Position numbers and translations under genes: made by a program
Notes under the pieces: model-generated
Databases searched by the model: none
What the model was told of the DNA's origin: nothing
Seen by the model: only the letters and a program-made list of their open reading frames with translations
Source of the DNA: Coprinellus micaceus
Taxonomy: Eukaryota; Basidiomycota; Agaricomycetes; Agaricales; Psathyrellaceae
Reading direction: 5' to 3'
Assembly: GCA_951394405.1 (NCBI GenBank)
Contig: OX596346.1
Coordinates: forward strand, 310,001 to 374,000
Length of the DNA: 64,000 bases
Shown: positions 1 to 10,928 of the stretch, piece by piece
Layout of the letters: the number at the start of each line of letters is the position of its first letter
Numbering within the stretch: the stretch's first letter is position 1

Positions 1-204
1 GTCGATGGCCGCCCCCTCTACTCAAAGCGCGACGGTGGGGACATTGTCAAGGCCTCCAACCCCCGAACCATCCTCTGCATCAACTGGAATGCACGAGGTG
101 GCGATGCGCTCTGTAACCACGGAAACGAGCGCAGGCACATCTGCAGCTTCTGTGGTGCCGCTGACCACCACGCCCTCTCTTGGCGGTGCAAGGCCACTGC
201 CTGA
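1..204 (+). CDS. C-terminal end of Gag-like protein of a tyrosine-recombinase retrotransposon (partial, enters from left)
   Basis: Frame 1 is open from the window edge to a TGA at 202-204. It encodes the end of a Cys/His-rich protein: ILCINWN, then ALCNHG, then RRHICSFCGAADHHALSW. This spacing of Cys and His (C-N-H, then C-x2-C-x4-HH-x3-W) is the zinc-binding tail seen in the Gag of DIRS/Ngaro-type elements, where the protein would bind element RNA. No ATG lies in the visible part, so the start is left of the window. It overlaps the pol frame that is open from position 5, and such overlap is usual in these elements. The assignment rests on the motif plus the RT, RNase H and recombinase downstream. 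Confidence 0.6.
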   Translation, partial: VDGRPLYSKRDGGDIVKASNPRTILCINWNARGGDALCNHGNERRHICSFCGAADHHALSWRCKATA

Positions 205-1172
205 ACTCGAGGATCCCCTCGAATACTTCAAAAGGCTCGCCGAGCCACAAAAGCTTATTTACTCTGACTTCTCCGACACTGTTGCTCCTCGCACCTGCTT
301 ATCTGACGACCCTACTGATATCAAAAATTTCGAACGCGTCTGCACGCCTTACGACTCGAATGCATTTGAAGAAGACCTATCCGCCTATGACCTGACGAAC
401 GATTACCCTATCTTGGTACGCAATCTGCGCGAGGGCTTTCCTATCGGCAACATGCCTAGTCTCGAGGAGACTGTTATCATCCCTAATCACCCTTCATGCC
501 TGGAGCACGTGTTGGAAGACAATGCTCATGTCAACTCTATCTCTACAAAGAATACCTCTATTTCGAACGTTTTACTTATCTTCTATTGTTCTACAGAGAA
601 CAACAAGCACCTTGTATTATTCCTATTATACTCGCACTTATTGTTCTCTTATCTCCACCTTATCTCCATTCACTGCTATTGTTCTCTACTTATGGAACGT
701 CTATTGTTCTTTCCTATTGTTCCGCATATAGGTTATCTATTGTTCTCCACAGTATATAGTCCACACTGTAAGTGGGTGAGTCCCCATCGAACTCTCCCCA
801 CTTACAGGTGCGTATCTTGTATACCCTACTTACTTCCAATCTAACATCGAACTCTCCCCACTTACAGTGGGTCATACTTGCATCGTTCTACAGCACGAGG
901 ACACTGTCGACGCATACATTGCGGGCGAGGTTGCGGCTGGCCGAATGTCTGGACCTTTCACCGAGGATCGGGTGAGAGAGATCCTGGGTGGACACTTCTT
1001 CGTCTCTCCTCTTATTGTCGCCACCCAGACGCAAGAACCTGGTGTCCCTGACAAGCTCCGAGTCTGCCGCCACCTATCTAAGGAGCACGACGGTCACCCT
1101 TCAGTCAACTCTCACATTGAGAAGGAGGCCTTCCCTACCCGATTCGACACTGCTCTCAGGGTCGCTGATATT
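5..1172 (+). pseudogene. 5' exon of the retrotransposon pol ORF, broken by a solo LTR
   Basis: The frame from ATG at 5 runs through a Ser/Thr/Pro-rich leader and a segment with LEYFKRLAEPQKLIYSDF and LREGFPIGNMPS to 509. It is cut by a 383-bp LTR with a target duplication (510-897) and resumes after 897 in the same frame if LTR plus one duplication are removed. The far side reads EDTVDAYIAGEVAAG, KLRVCRHLSKEHDG and TRFDTALRVADI up to 1172, where a GTGAGT donor starts. TRFDTA..VADI followed by the downstream palm motifs is the N-terminal part of a reverse transcriptase. The 1173-1426 interval (254 bp, GTGAGT...CAG) joins this exon in phase 0 to the next. As it stands the protein ends inside the LTR, so this copy is dead. 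Confidence 0.65.
510..892. repeat. solo LTR of the copia family (family A), copy 1
   Basis: A 383-bp sequence begins TGTTGGAAGACAATG and ends GTTCTACA. It is the same length as, and nearly the same sequence as, the two LTRs of the copia element at 18733-25769. It is flanked by the perfect 5-bp duplication GCACG (505-509 and 893-897), the size expected for Ty1/copia integrase. No internal region remains, so it is the product of LTR-LTR recombination. The small ORFs seen across it are LTR sequence. Confidence 0.93.
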
Positions 1173-1426
1173 GTGAGTTCTCTGTCCTCCCTTCACAGCT
1201 CGTAGTGCTGGCGGATGCCTGTAGTGCTCCATTCTTTGTGCCATCCTCGTGTCGACACCATTGGTGTCACAAGGATTGGTCACGTTGGGCCCGTAGTGCC
1301 TCAGGCGACTCACGGAGTCGCCTGTCTTCCCTGGCCCGTCGTTGCCAGGGGGTGTGCCCGATGAGCCGCCAGCACAGAAGGGCATCATCATGCTCGCTTC
1401 TCAGTGCACTTACATTGCTATGGCAG

Positions 1427-2629
1427 ATATCGGCGGCCCCGGAGGGTACTCAGGCCGCCACGCTCGATATCGAAAAGTTCCATCGCACAATTCCCACGCA
1501 CCCCGCTCACAAGTGCTGGCTCGTGGTTCAAGACTCGAAGGGCCGGCTGTACATCGATCACTGTGTCCCGTTCGGGTGCTCGAGTGCAAGCTCAAACGCC
1601 GGGATGGTGGCTAACGCTGGCGTTGACATCTGTCATGCCTGTGGCGTTGGCCCCGTCCTCAAGTATGAAGACGACCTCAAATTCCTGTGCATCCCTTCTC
1701 CCACTGGATCAATCACCGACGGCGCCCATTCCTACACTTACAGCTCGGTAGACGCGAGGGCGCCCCTTGTCCGACTTGGCTTTCCCATCCACAAGGAGAA
1801 GGGCGATGGCGTCTTTCGATCAAGAGTTGACTTCATCGGTTTCACGTGGGACATCGATGAGAAGACAGTGGGTATCCCGGAGAGGAAGCGACTCAAATTC
1901 CTCCACCGTGCCTGCGATTTCCTGACGTCCTTTAAAGGCACTCGGGCCTCTCGGAAAGATGTGGAGCGCATCCATGGCTCCCTCTGTCACGTTGCATTCG
2001 TTCACACATGCGGCCGCTCCCGACTTCCATCCCTGATGGATATGATGTCGAAGATAGACAGCTTCGGCTCCCATGGCATGTACCCCACCACCTCAGTGAG
2101 GATGGATATGACATGGTGGGCGAACGCACTGCTGCTCCCCCTTGCATCCCGTTCGATTCGCAACCGTGGCCCGCCTACTGACCTCGGCCTCTATGTAGAT
2201 GCCTCGACATCTTGGGGTATTGGCATCTGCATCGGTGATGAATGGGCGGCGCTACGCCTTCGCGAGGATTGGAACAAGGAGGGAGGTAGAGGTATCTGCT
2301 GGCTGGAGACCATTGCCATCGAGATTCTTCTCTACCTGCTCGAAGCTCGAGGGGTGCGCGATCGGCACCTCCTCATTCACTCGGACAACCAAGGCACAGT
2401 TGGTTCTGTCGCAAAGGGACGCAGTCGGAACTGGCATATCAATCACTCGGTGCGCCGTCTCTACGATACTGCAGTTTGTGCTGGTATTACACCGACACTG
2501 CAGTACGTTCGTTCCGAGGACAATCCAGCGGACCCCTTGTCACGCGGCACGGCCGGCACGCGTGGGAAGAAGATTACCAACCGGGTTCAACTTCCCCTCG
2601 AGCTCGTCTCGGCTCTCTTCTTTGTGTAA
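1427..2629 (+). CDS. reverse transcriptase / RNase H exon of the YR retrotransposon
   Basis: The exon starts after a CAG at 1426 and is in phase with the exon ending at 1172. Reverse-transcriptase blocks are readable: motif A as TLDIEKFHR, motif B as HCVPFGCSSASSNAG, and the catalytic box as KYEDDLKF (the YxDD position). HKEKGDG and FIGFTWDID follow. An RNase H domain comes next, with its acidic residues in GLYVDAS, CWLETIAIE and IHSDNQGTVG, then ADPLSRG near the end. The protein would copy element RNA into DNA. I see no methyltransferase domain between RNase H and the recombinase, which fits Ngaro-like better than classical DIRS1 elements. The ORF upstream of 1427 in this frame (from 1205) is probably intron. 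Confidence 0.85.
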   Translation: MSAAPEGTQAATLDIEKFHRTIPTHPAHKCWLVVQDSKGRLYIDHCVPFGCSSASSNAGMVANAGVDICHACGVGPVLKYEDDLKFLCIPSPTGSITDGAHSYTYSSVDARAPLVRLGFPIHKEKGDGVFRSRVDFIGFTWDIDEKTVGIPERKRLKFLHRACDFLTSFKGTRASRKDVERIHGSLCHVAFVHTCGRSRLPSLMDMMSKIDSFGSHGMYPTTSVRMDMTWWANALLLPLASRSIRNRGPPTDLGLYVDASTSWGIGICIGDEWAALRLREDWNKEGGRGICWLETIAIEILLYLLEARGVRDRHLLIHSDNQGTVGSVAKGRSRNWHINHSVRRLYDTAVCAGITPTLQYVRSEDNPADPLSRGTAGTRGKKITNRVQLPLELVSALFFV

Positions 2630-2650
2630 CACCATGTCACAGCACTTGCC

Positions 2651-4159
2651 ATGAGTGGGACGGTATCTGCTGATGCTGCGTTCGCAGCTCGCATCGCCCG
2701 CTCACGCTCTCATGCCCTCAAGATCGATGCCTTCAACTCACGATCGTTACGCCCCGCTCTTCCCACTACCAACCCCAAACAGTCGCCGTCTCGCTTCAAG
2801 GCCCGCATCTACTCTCGTCTGCCTCCTACAGCTTCCCCTCTCAAAACAGCGAACCCGCCCAAGCCCATCCTTCCAACCGCCCGCCTTGCAAAGAGGGCAC
2901 CCAAGAAGGGTAGTGTCATCGACCCCAGTCCTTGGCGCCCCCATGTCGCTGCCGAAGACCGCATCTTCGGCTGGGATACACCTTACGGACATCGTCACCG
3001 CGCCACCATCCGACTTCCCCGCTCACTCCTCCGTCTTCTCATTCGGAAAGTCCTTGGCGGCCTCGCCCCCAGCACCAAGTGTACATACGGCGCGGGGATA
3101 CTGCGATTCACACAGTTCTCCGACTGTCACAAGATCCCGGAAGAAGATCGAATGCCCGCAAGCTACGTTGTGCTCTCGGCGTTCCACGCATCAGTCTGTG
3201 GGAAGGCGGCAGGAGGGACGGTGCGGTCGTGGATGGCAGGGGTGCGCGCTTGGCACCTATTCCACCACGCGCCTTGGAATGGCGGTGATGAGTGGGTCAA
3301 GCTCACCAGGTCATGTGCAGGCAAAGAGGGTGTGGACTTTGAGAAGCCGCCGAGGGCTCCCGTGTCCATGGAGCACCTTACCACTCTCAGGGTGCGTCGA
3401 GCTCGTTCTAGCTTGTGAATGTGTACTGACGTTGTGCAGGACGCACTCGATATATCGAAGCCATTCGACGCTGCTGTCTGGGCCGTGGCCCTTGTCACCT
3501 TCTTTGGCTGTCGCCGCCTTGGCGAGACCGTCGTTAGAGACCCCGCCAAGTTCTCCTCCCGCTACCACGTCACCCGTGGCGAGTCCGTCACCTTCCGTAC
3601 CCTTCGAGATGGCACCAAGTCGGCCTCATTCAGGATCCCCTGGACCAAAACCACAAAGGAGAAGGGTGCCCTCATCACCGTCACTGAGCGCCCTGACGGC
3701 CTTGCTGGTGTTTCTGGAATATGCCCCATCGCCGCCCTTCAAAACCACCTTCGCGTTAACAACAATACCTCCATCCCTCCTTCTGCCTCTCTCTTCGCAT
3801 ACCATTCAGGCTCCTCCTGGGAACACATGACAAAGGAAGCCTTCCTCAAGTTCGCCTACGCCATCTGGAAGAAAGCTAAGCTCCAGTACGTTTCGGGACA
3901 CAGCTTCAGGATAGGCGGTGCTGTCGAGCTCCTATTACGCGGTGTTCCCCCAGAGGTGGTAGCAGCAACGGGGGGCTGGACATCGTTGGCTTTCCTCCTC
4001 TACTGGAGGAAGGTCGAGGAGGTCCTTCCCCTCAGCACTTCCAAGGCATACAAGAAGTCTCGTGTCGAGGAGCTCACTGAGTCACTCGAATCCTTCCGAA
4101 TATCTGAAGGACTTCCCGATTATCTCTCTGCTGTTGACAATGACCCGAGCAACCCATGA
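2651..4159 (+). CDS. tyrosine recombinase of the YR retrotransposon
   Basis: Two exons, 2651-3391 and 3440-4159, are joined by a 48-bp phase-0 intron (GTGCGT...TGTGCAG). An SPT-like basic N-terminal region leads into a SAM-like N-terminal domain (PSTKCTYGAGILRF). The catalytic domain has Arg in FFGCRRLGETV, the H-x-x-R pair in GHSFRIGGA, Trp in GGWTS and the Tyr nucleophile candidate in AFLLYWRK. These are the R-HxxR-W-Y positions of tyrosine recombinases, which integrate circular DNA of DIRS/Ngaro elements in place of a DDE integrase. Both exons are free of stops, so this ORF looks intact although the element's pol is broken upstream. The ATG at 2651 lies 22 bp after the RT stop. Confidence 0.88.
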
Positions 4160-5182
4160 ATGTTCGTACCTTTTGCCTGCCACATTCGGAAGGCTTGACT
4201 GACACCATCCCAGACCTTCACCCTTTAGCATTGCCCTCAATTCAACATGTCATCTTCGGCTCCATCCCGATACTCTTCTCACTCGCTTTACTCGCATATA
4301 CATCAACGTTCCGGCCCATGTAGTTTTATATGTTTGCATTTCCGTCCGACCTTCGCATTGTACACGTCACGATTCTGCATTTCCCTCTGACTCTCATATC
4401 GCACGTGTCCTAATTCCGCATCACATCACTTAGATTATCGCTTGTCACTATCATTATCTGTACTTATTGTCCGCCGTTGTGCTCTGTCGTTGCCTCTCTG
4501 AGAGCTTATCATTATACTCTGACTCCCCCCTTACTCTGTGGTGCACACATAAGACCTGATGTCAGTGTTGAGAAGGGACAGTATCTGGGACAGAGTCTCC
4601 AGTTGGGGTTTGCCCACCATCCCTGGTTCTCGCCAGACCTGCCTGCCAGTTGTGAGACCCTGTCTCCAGTTGGAGCATGGCCATCAGGTCTGGCAAGCTC
4701 CGGGCTGATGGTCTCTGGGCGTTCCGGCCAGCAAGCTGGCCCAGGCAAACCCACGTATTCAAATTAAGCACGACGTACGCACCACCGGCGAGAGACCGCC
4801 GGAGGACCTATCTTATAGGGCGGTGTAGGTCCACAGAGAAGTGATACATGACAATGTGCAGTACTGATCATGGGCTCCACGCACGAATGGAGTCGTAAAA
4901 TCATCGGACGAAACCTGTAATCAATTCGGTGGAACGTGCAAGGAAGATACGAAGCGCCCAAGCCAATTAATCCAATGCAAATTACCCAAACAAGCGCTCA
5001 CAACCATGCCCAAGTTCAATCAGAAAAAAGGTCAATTTGATCGTCCTCCAAACCAATAGACAGTCATACTCCATTTCATCCTATTACCCATCCTATCCCC
5101 GGGGCGTTAGCCCCTCCTCGCTGGACGCTCGTAAGCAGCAGTAGATAACGCACCTTCTGGGTAGGCGATAGACAGACACTTA
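4160..5182. other. non-coding: 3' part of YR retrotransposon and array flank
   Basis: After the recombinase stop the sequence becomes AT-richer with no convincing ORF. A nested inverted repeat lies at 4606-4752. The element's right end is not identifiable because the left terminal repeat is outside the window. From about 5100 the sequence already resembles the region left of other SOD copies (GGACGCTCGTA compares with TGAATGCTCGTA near 41150), so the array starts before 5183. Confidence 0.5.
4606..4752. repeat. nested inverted repeat
   Basis: Outer arms are GGGTTTGCC (4606-4614) and GGCAAACCC (4744-4752). Inner arms are GCCAGACCTG (4632-4641) and CAGGTCTGGC (4685-4694). Both pairs are perfect and nested, so the region can fold into one long hairpin. 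It lies in the 3' non-coding part of the YR retrotransposon and may belong to its terminal structure. Confidence 0.6.
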
Positions 5183-6440
5183 GAGCTTCAACGAGCCAGA
5201 TGCCTCGAGAGAGCGCCTCGACCTCCTCGAAGTTGGTGACGTGCCAGACGGCGGTGAGGTACTGTGTATTTGGAGGGGAGAATTAGCAGGGGTTCAGCGG
5301 ACGGCGAACGGGCGAGGTGAAAGAGTGATGAATGAAGGGGATGGTGGACACGATCATACGCCTCCCGCGACGCAACGACGGGTTCGACATGCAATGCACC
5401 TCCTGGCTGACGTTGGAACGCACCCCGAGGTTAGATACACGAAGACGACCGTGATCCAGACTCAGTGGGAGAAGGAACGGGAATCGAAAGGAAGGAGTAT
5501 AATCCGAAAGATTGCCAATGGAAACCGAATTGAAGCGAAGAGCCATTGAAGAGCCGAGGATATTGAGAAGAGAAAATGGAATCGAAAGAGCGAAAGTGAG
5601 GGATTCAAAAAGGTAGAAAGGAACACTCACCTTGACCTCAATGTTCGAGTACTGAGTAGAGGTAAGATATACGCTCGGAAACGTCGTAGCTGAACCATCC
5701 CAGCCAGAACCCTAGATTCCGAAGGTCGCGGCATTGCGCTCGTTTGAACGACTCGAGTGAGTGTCAGGCGGCGTCGATGGCCTGCTTGAGGGGACCGTCC
5801 TTCACGACACCGCTAGGCGAGGGGAGTGCCGAGTAGACGAGGCGATTGAGACGTGGGACGCAGGGACGGGTCGGTCAGCGAATATCGCCAGGGGTGGGGA
5901 AGGGGCGCGAAGCCGGGAAGGAGCACGGCGGGCGAGGGGAGGGTGGGGGACTGAGTCAAGGGAATGGGAACAGTGTGAGCGGGGGTGCGCAATTATGCAG
6001 AGATGGGCATTGAGCTTGCAACGCGGCCTTCTTGGGATATGGCCGGCATCGTTGACGTCAGCTTGGTCATGCCTCGTGAATTGCAGGGTTGCGCGCTGCT
6101 GATTGATGTAGGGTTTGAGAGATAGGAAGGGGGGGAGGGGTGCGGGCGTGTTCGACACTGTGCTTGCCTCAGTGGTGGATGTTGGGTGAAAGTTGCCTGT
6201 GTGCACGTGTGGGGTTGGACGCGTCGTGCGAGGACGTGAGGTGAGGTGAGGAGCGCTGAACAGGCCATTGAAACGGAGCAGCAGGGAAGAAGATAAGACA
6301 ACGAGACTGGACGGCGTGTGACACTCGGCGATGGGGCAATGCTCCTGACTGATCTTCTTAATGGCTGCCTGCCTCTTCACGAGGAACCCCCCAAACCCTC
6401 GCCCAGCCACTCCACCATTCGTCCACCAAGGTAAGCTCAA
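5183..6440 (-). pseudogene. Fe/Mn superoxide dismutase-like pseudogene, copy S1
   Basis: Read from right to left, it shows degenerate SOD exons. About 6000-6110 gives KPYINQQ, LQFTRHDQADVNDA (the helical hairpin that normally holds HHxKHHxxYVN; the histidines are mostly lost). About 5764-5830 gives [12 protein letters not shown]. About 5690-5715 gives FWLGWFSYD, the GWGWLGYD block. 5630-5665 gives QYSNIEVK before a GTGAGT donor. 5183-5264 gives QYLTAVWHVTNFEEVEA, the C-terminal helix. The exon carrying the DxWEH metal ligands is not found. Frames change between exons without splice signals that would reconcile them, so it cannot encode an active enzyme. The family scavenges superoxide, normally in the mitochondrial matrix. 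It lies downstream of promoter module P1 and D1. Confidence 0.65.
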
Positions 6441-6722
6441 GAAACGTCGGCGCGGGCGTTGCGTCGAGTCGACATTCACGACCGAGAGCAATGGGGCTAG
6501 AACCGCTACCCTTGTAGAGCCCTGTCGAGTTCCACTCAGGAGGACCATGTTAGCCAAATCAGATATCTATACACCCGAAGCTATACGCACTCATATTCGT
6601 GATATTGGCGTGAGTTCAACGTGGTCCTGAGCCCTGGAAGAGCAGGGGGTAGCAGAACGTGGTGGGGAGGCGAGCCTGAGAGCGTACAACGTCACCACTT
6701 GGTTCGCGAGTAGGGATCTCGC

Positions 6723-6775
6723 TGAGTCATCAGCCCAGATAAGATAAGATGGCGGCACAAAATAAGCGCCCAAGT
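6723..6775 (-). promoter_or_regulatory. conserved SOD upstream module P1 (AP-1-like plus GATA)
   Basis: TGAGTCA (6723-6729), GATAAGATAAGAT (6738-6750) and AATAAGCGCCCAAG (from 6761) stand in the order repeated upstream of S2-S6. On the minus strand, the coding strand of S1, this is a TGACTCA bZIP-type site preceded by tandem GATA-factor sites. The function is inferred from conservation and position. Confidence 0.55.
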
Positions 6776-7552
6776 GTCGTGAGTCCTACGCTCACTAGCC
6801 TTTGGAAGCGTGGCTGCTCTCTAGGTGGATACTAATTCCCACCTCACTTAATCCTACCACATTGCGCCAAATGTGTCGTACAGTATCGCCGTCCCCATGC
6901 AACACGCACACGGACGGTTTCCAACTTCACTGCCTCACCTCGTGAATATCGCTGAAGAGAGAAGACTTCGCTACCTCGGACAAGGTATTCTATCCCTCAA
7001 TTAACCCTTCAGTGGCGGGATAAGAAACGGAGAGTTAATACATAGCCTTAGAGAAAATTGAGAGAAAACCGGCGATGTCCATACGTTGGGCCCCATTACC
7101 GTCGGAAAAGAGAGAGTCAAGGAGGGACTGAGATTTGAAGCTCAGTAGACGTGACCGTGAATTAATTGAGACCTTATAAGCCGCCCGTTGGAGTGTGAGG
7201 GACTCTAATAGATCGAGCGTCGTGTGTTCTATGTTTGCGGGTGTCCCTTTCTATTGCCCACTTCACGAGGCGTCGCACTTTGAGTAGACTGGGATGCATT
7301 TATCGGGGACGCGAATATGGTTATTACACTGGAGTAAATAGCGAAAATCTTCGGTCTACTATATGATAAACGCTTATTTCTCTCAGGTCTGGGGCACATA
7401 GACATTCAAAAGATAGGAGATTCGACTTCGGGATACTGTCAACAATTTTCAGGCATTGGCTAATAGGATCTCGTTCAACAGGCCACATCCTGCTCGCCCC
7501 GCTCGGGCTCGTAAGTAAGAGTGTCACGTCTGGGAGCCCGAATGGACTCACT
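6776..7552. other. intergenic, between SOD module P1 and the 3' end of D1
   Basis: No ORF here has family features or conservation with the other units beyond the P1 module. The sequence is moderately AT-rich with no repeat that I can see. It probably holds the 3' flank of D1 and distal promoter of S1. Confidence 0.5.
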
Positions 7553-9410
7553 TCAGGCATTATTACTCCCCTTTCCTTCCTCGCACGCCTTTAATCCCTC
7601 GCCCTCCGCCTCTCGATGACGCAAGCCGGAAGGCTGAGGGTCCACCTCAAACGAGTTGAAGTCGCCTTCGAGGTCGTCTTCTGAACCTGGTGCAGGAGGT
7701 GCGAAGAGGAGCTTGGATGCGACAGTCTCAGAGCCCATGTAGTCGACTTTGCGCATGTTGAGGAGGAGTCGTTGGGAGAGGATCGGAACAATGACGGTGC
7801 CTATACTATGGGATCACGGTTAAAATGTGGTGGTCCATACCATGTCACTTACTTACACAGTTATAAACCTGTACACTATGTTTAGCCACAACATGAGTCC
7901 AGAGTTGTCTGGACGACTCACAGAATCGCTGGGTTACCATCAAGTTCAGACGTCTCCATTACTGCTGGAGACCGGATGATAGCGGTGATCATTCCCGTGG
8001 CTGTTGTTGCATTTTGGTATTTTTGAATGGTAAAGCCCCCATTTCGACACTGTAATCACACACCTAGCAGTGAGAGGTAGTGCATGCCACCATCCCGACG
8101 TAGTACCTGGACGAGGCGGCCATCTTGACCCTTATAGCGAATAACTAGGGTAAAGACACCCAAAAGAGCTAAAACTGTGCCTCAATGTCAATTTCCACGG
8201 GCTTCCCTCTCCCACAGCGATACTTTGCACACGCACGAGTAGTTGTCGCAAGGTTCACATATGAGCGAATGTCTCGGCCAATATATCCGATTGTCCGCTC
8301 TATCCATTGCTCTGCCGATGGGAAGTAGCAAGGATAGCCGAGTTCAATGTCGAGGCGAGAAAGCGGCTCTGCTGGAAACAAGGTGTGCGCATGAGACACG
8401 CCCGAGTACGATTGACTTATGTCGATTACTGACCTGGATACTGAATGTCCCCCACCAGGCTAATGACCGCATTGGCAAAGGGAGCTCCCTGGGCCATAAG
8501 CAAGGTCAATGTTATGCAGCACAAAAGGGATTGCTTTCAGGCCAACGCACACAGGAAAGAGTGACGATCGCGACAAGGTATAACACCCCTGTCTGCAGAA
8601 GCGCCCCAAGGTATAGGTCTATTGAGACTACGATTCGAAGTTCAAGTGCGCCCAAGGGGGAGGATGGCAATCTAGGGCTCACGATGGCATGCCAAGGAAA
8701 CAGCATAATAGATAACTGTGCAAATCGTCATATACGCAAGGTCCCCTGAATCTGTCACTGGGTGGGAATACACACCATCGTAGGTGAACATTAGGCCTCT
8801 GCAGGTCTGGAAGGTAGTCTGTTAGGCACTAGCAATATCCAAGAAGTGAAATATTTCTCAGGCTTACCCCCAGGGATATAGATATGTAGTTTCTGTAGTC
8901 TCCTTTTTATGGTGTGAGCAGATCAGTTGAAGCATCGGGGTAGCTTCGCGTCGTGGGTCACGTCGGACTCACGGATAAGCTGAAGGCCAATGTATACCAA
9001 TGTCCCGTATCGGATAATCATGTACAGTGTTTTGCCTCGATTCCATCTCTGGCGCAAAATGATGGAGACCTGATAATTCAAACGTGAGAAAGTATGACCG
9101 CCGGCCTGAAGTGCGCCAACCTCCTCAGCCATTGTCGTTACAACATAATAGACCTACGTTCATAACACTTTCTATCAGTTCCAAGATGGTTGGTCCAACA
9201 TAGTTCCGGTGACTCACGTAGAGGCAATAAAAAGCAACTATTCCAGGTTAAGTTTGGGATACACCTTAATCCAGTAATACGCACTGTAGAGATACTACGA
9301 TTGCTAGTCAGTGATCCTCGAATTCGGGCTGAAAGTCAATAAATACGTACTTCCTGCTTTCGCCACGAGGAAACAGCGTTTGTGAGCGCCTGGATCTGCT
9401 CTGGTGACAT
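7553..9410 (-). pseudogene. DUF6533-like seven-transmembrane protein, copy D1 (premature stop)
   Basis: ATG at 9410 begins MSPEQIQALTNAVSSWRKQE before a GTACGT donor. Further exons include VYYVVTTMAEE, VSIILRQRWNRGKTLYMIIRYG, RDYRNYISISLG, CRGLMFTYDG, AYMTICTVIYYAVSLACH, SIDLYLGALLQTGVLYLV, GYPCYFPSAEQWIERTIGYI, LALLGVFTLVIRYKGQDG, and a final exon (7553-about 7802) with LSQRLLLNMRKVDYMGS and an acidic tail. The AEEV..I....W..GK.L...RY segment matches the DUF6533 signature of fungal membrane proteins of unknown function. The second exon (TGCGTA..., 66 nt) has an in-frame TAA at codon 6, where D2 reads through. The rest is well preserved, so the loss may be recent. About 15 exons, several under 40 nt. 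Confidence 0.7.
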
Positions 9411-9494
9411 ATTCTTCTTCCTTGGTCTCAAGAAGTTGGTCTGGCAAGGAAATGTGGGATGAGGCGGCGATGGTCCCCATGACCCAGGACTCTA

Positions 9495-9502
9495 CTTTAT
9501 AG
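9495..9502 (-). promoter_or_regulatory. TATA-like box of D1
   Basis: CTATAAAG on the minus strand, about 85 bp before the D1 ATG. D3 and D4 have TTATAAGG and D2 AATAAAAGG at matching distances, so the position is conserved across copies. Confidence 0.45.
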
Positions 9503-9599
9503 CGCGTTTCCCTAAGCGCTGGAGATGCTTGTGGTAAGACCTTTGGGTGGGATCTACATCTCCCGAGTTCCATAGGTAGCTGATTAACCGGCAATCATT

Positions 9600-10720
9600 A
9601 GGCGCCGGCTCATCCTCTCGGTGGTAGTAGAGTAATAGACGCCTGTGAAGGCACAGTGTGATAAGCCAAAACTCCTGCGAGTAGGTCATCCGCGGGAAGA
9701 TGGCCCTCCGAGCGGGGGGATAAAATGTACGCAGCACCAGTGCGAATATTCCCGTTACCGGGACTACTCTTGATTTGCACGATGAGGCAATCAAACATGG
9801 CGCCCGGGATCCCACTCGGGCACCCTATACGCCAACGATCCTCGAAGGTCGGCGTGGTTAGCGCCCGTGTCGAGATGTGTGTGTTTGCGCTTGCACTTCA
9901 GACCATCCTACGCTCAGACGCTGCGGTTGTGCAAAGTCGAGTCCCAACACAACTCATACCGGAGGGGGTGGGTTCAGGACGTGAAGGCTAGAGGAGATAA
10001 CAAGATGTTGACGAAGGGGACATTGCCCCGACGGGCGTTAGATAGGACACTGCCTCCCAGCGCCAATATTCTCCAGTCTTCTGGTTTCAAGCTTCTATTC
10101 TCTTCCGTTTTCGACCTTCTTTCCATTATGATTCAAACAAAAGACACAATTACATTTGTTCTCTGAGATTAGTACCCGACTGGAACTGGGATATCGTCTC
10201 CCGGACCCCACGCCTGCACCACAAGGTCAACGGTATCGGTACCGGGAGACGTTGATTGCGGCAGGGGTGCGCCCTACGGCTAGACGCCTTGGGCAGGATA
10301 AGCCTAGGCAAAGGCATTCGATCTGAGAACTGTTTCGTTACGCGAGAGGCACTCACCACCGCTGACAGAGTATCCCGGTACGAACCCGGCATGATAACAG
10401 AGTAAACCCAATGTGAACGTCTAGGGTCATATCCTCGACTACAGGGGGGTTGGGGTAGAGAGAGACCTGCGGACCGAAGACGTTCGACGAGCCAGAGCGC
10501 ATGAACAAGGATGTAACGGAAAGGTCGCGTCATCTTAGGGCGTCGCGAGAGTCGGGCAGGAGGGGGGCGACGAACACCCAGACCTACTCTACCGTACACG
10601 TGTTGGCGAGTCTCAGTAACCCCTTCCCCGAATAACAAGAAGTAAACACAGATATTGACCGATCTGTGATGCAGCACACTCGATTTCGTCCAATGCCTAC
10701 TTAGTACCCGCTCCCTTCAC
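9600..10720 (-). other. unidentified conserved array segment X, copy X1
   Basis: This lies between S2 and D1. It shares coding-like blocks with the other X copies: KMTRPFRYILVHALWLVERL (compare RMARPLYRLLWCVALLQ in X4), DTISQFQSGTNL near 10160-10200, PEDWRILALGG then NVPFVNILL (10000-10090), and GAMFDCLIVQIK (9755-9797) just before a degenerate donor. Donor-like sites sit at the same block ends in several copies, which argues for a real multi-exon ancestor. I cannot assign a family. Frames are broken, so this copy is probably dead. Confidence 0.4.
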
Positions 10721-10928
10721 ATCGTTGGGCCGACCTAGCTTATATATCAACTCTCCTTTCCACTCAAACATGATGGCTACCCACCTTACCATTGGTCTTC
10801 GATTGAACGTTTCACCGAAGCCACTCAGAGCTCGCTGGCGTCGTGGCCCTCGAGGTAGCTCGAATTCCTTGGCCAATGTCCTCAAAAACGGCGGTGATGA
10901 GCTATAGAGGAGAAGGGTCACCGAACGT

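Noticed and set aside
496..975. Leu/Tyr-rich plus-strand ORFs, also near 18700, 25400 and 28800
   Set aside because: They are the same LTR sequence translated in different frames; their recurrence follows the repeat, not protein conservation.
1205..1426. N-terminal extension of the RT ORF
   Set aside because: The frame is open but has no homology, and a GTGAGT...CAG intron at 1173-1426 joins two homologous RT parts in phase.
5183..6440. S1 as a functional superoxide dismutase
   Set aside because: Metal-ligand histidines and the DxWEH exon are missing and frames do not connect.
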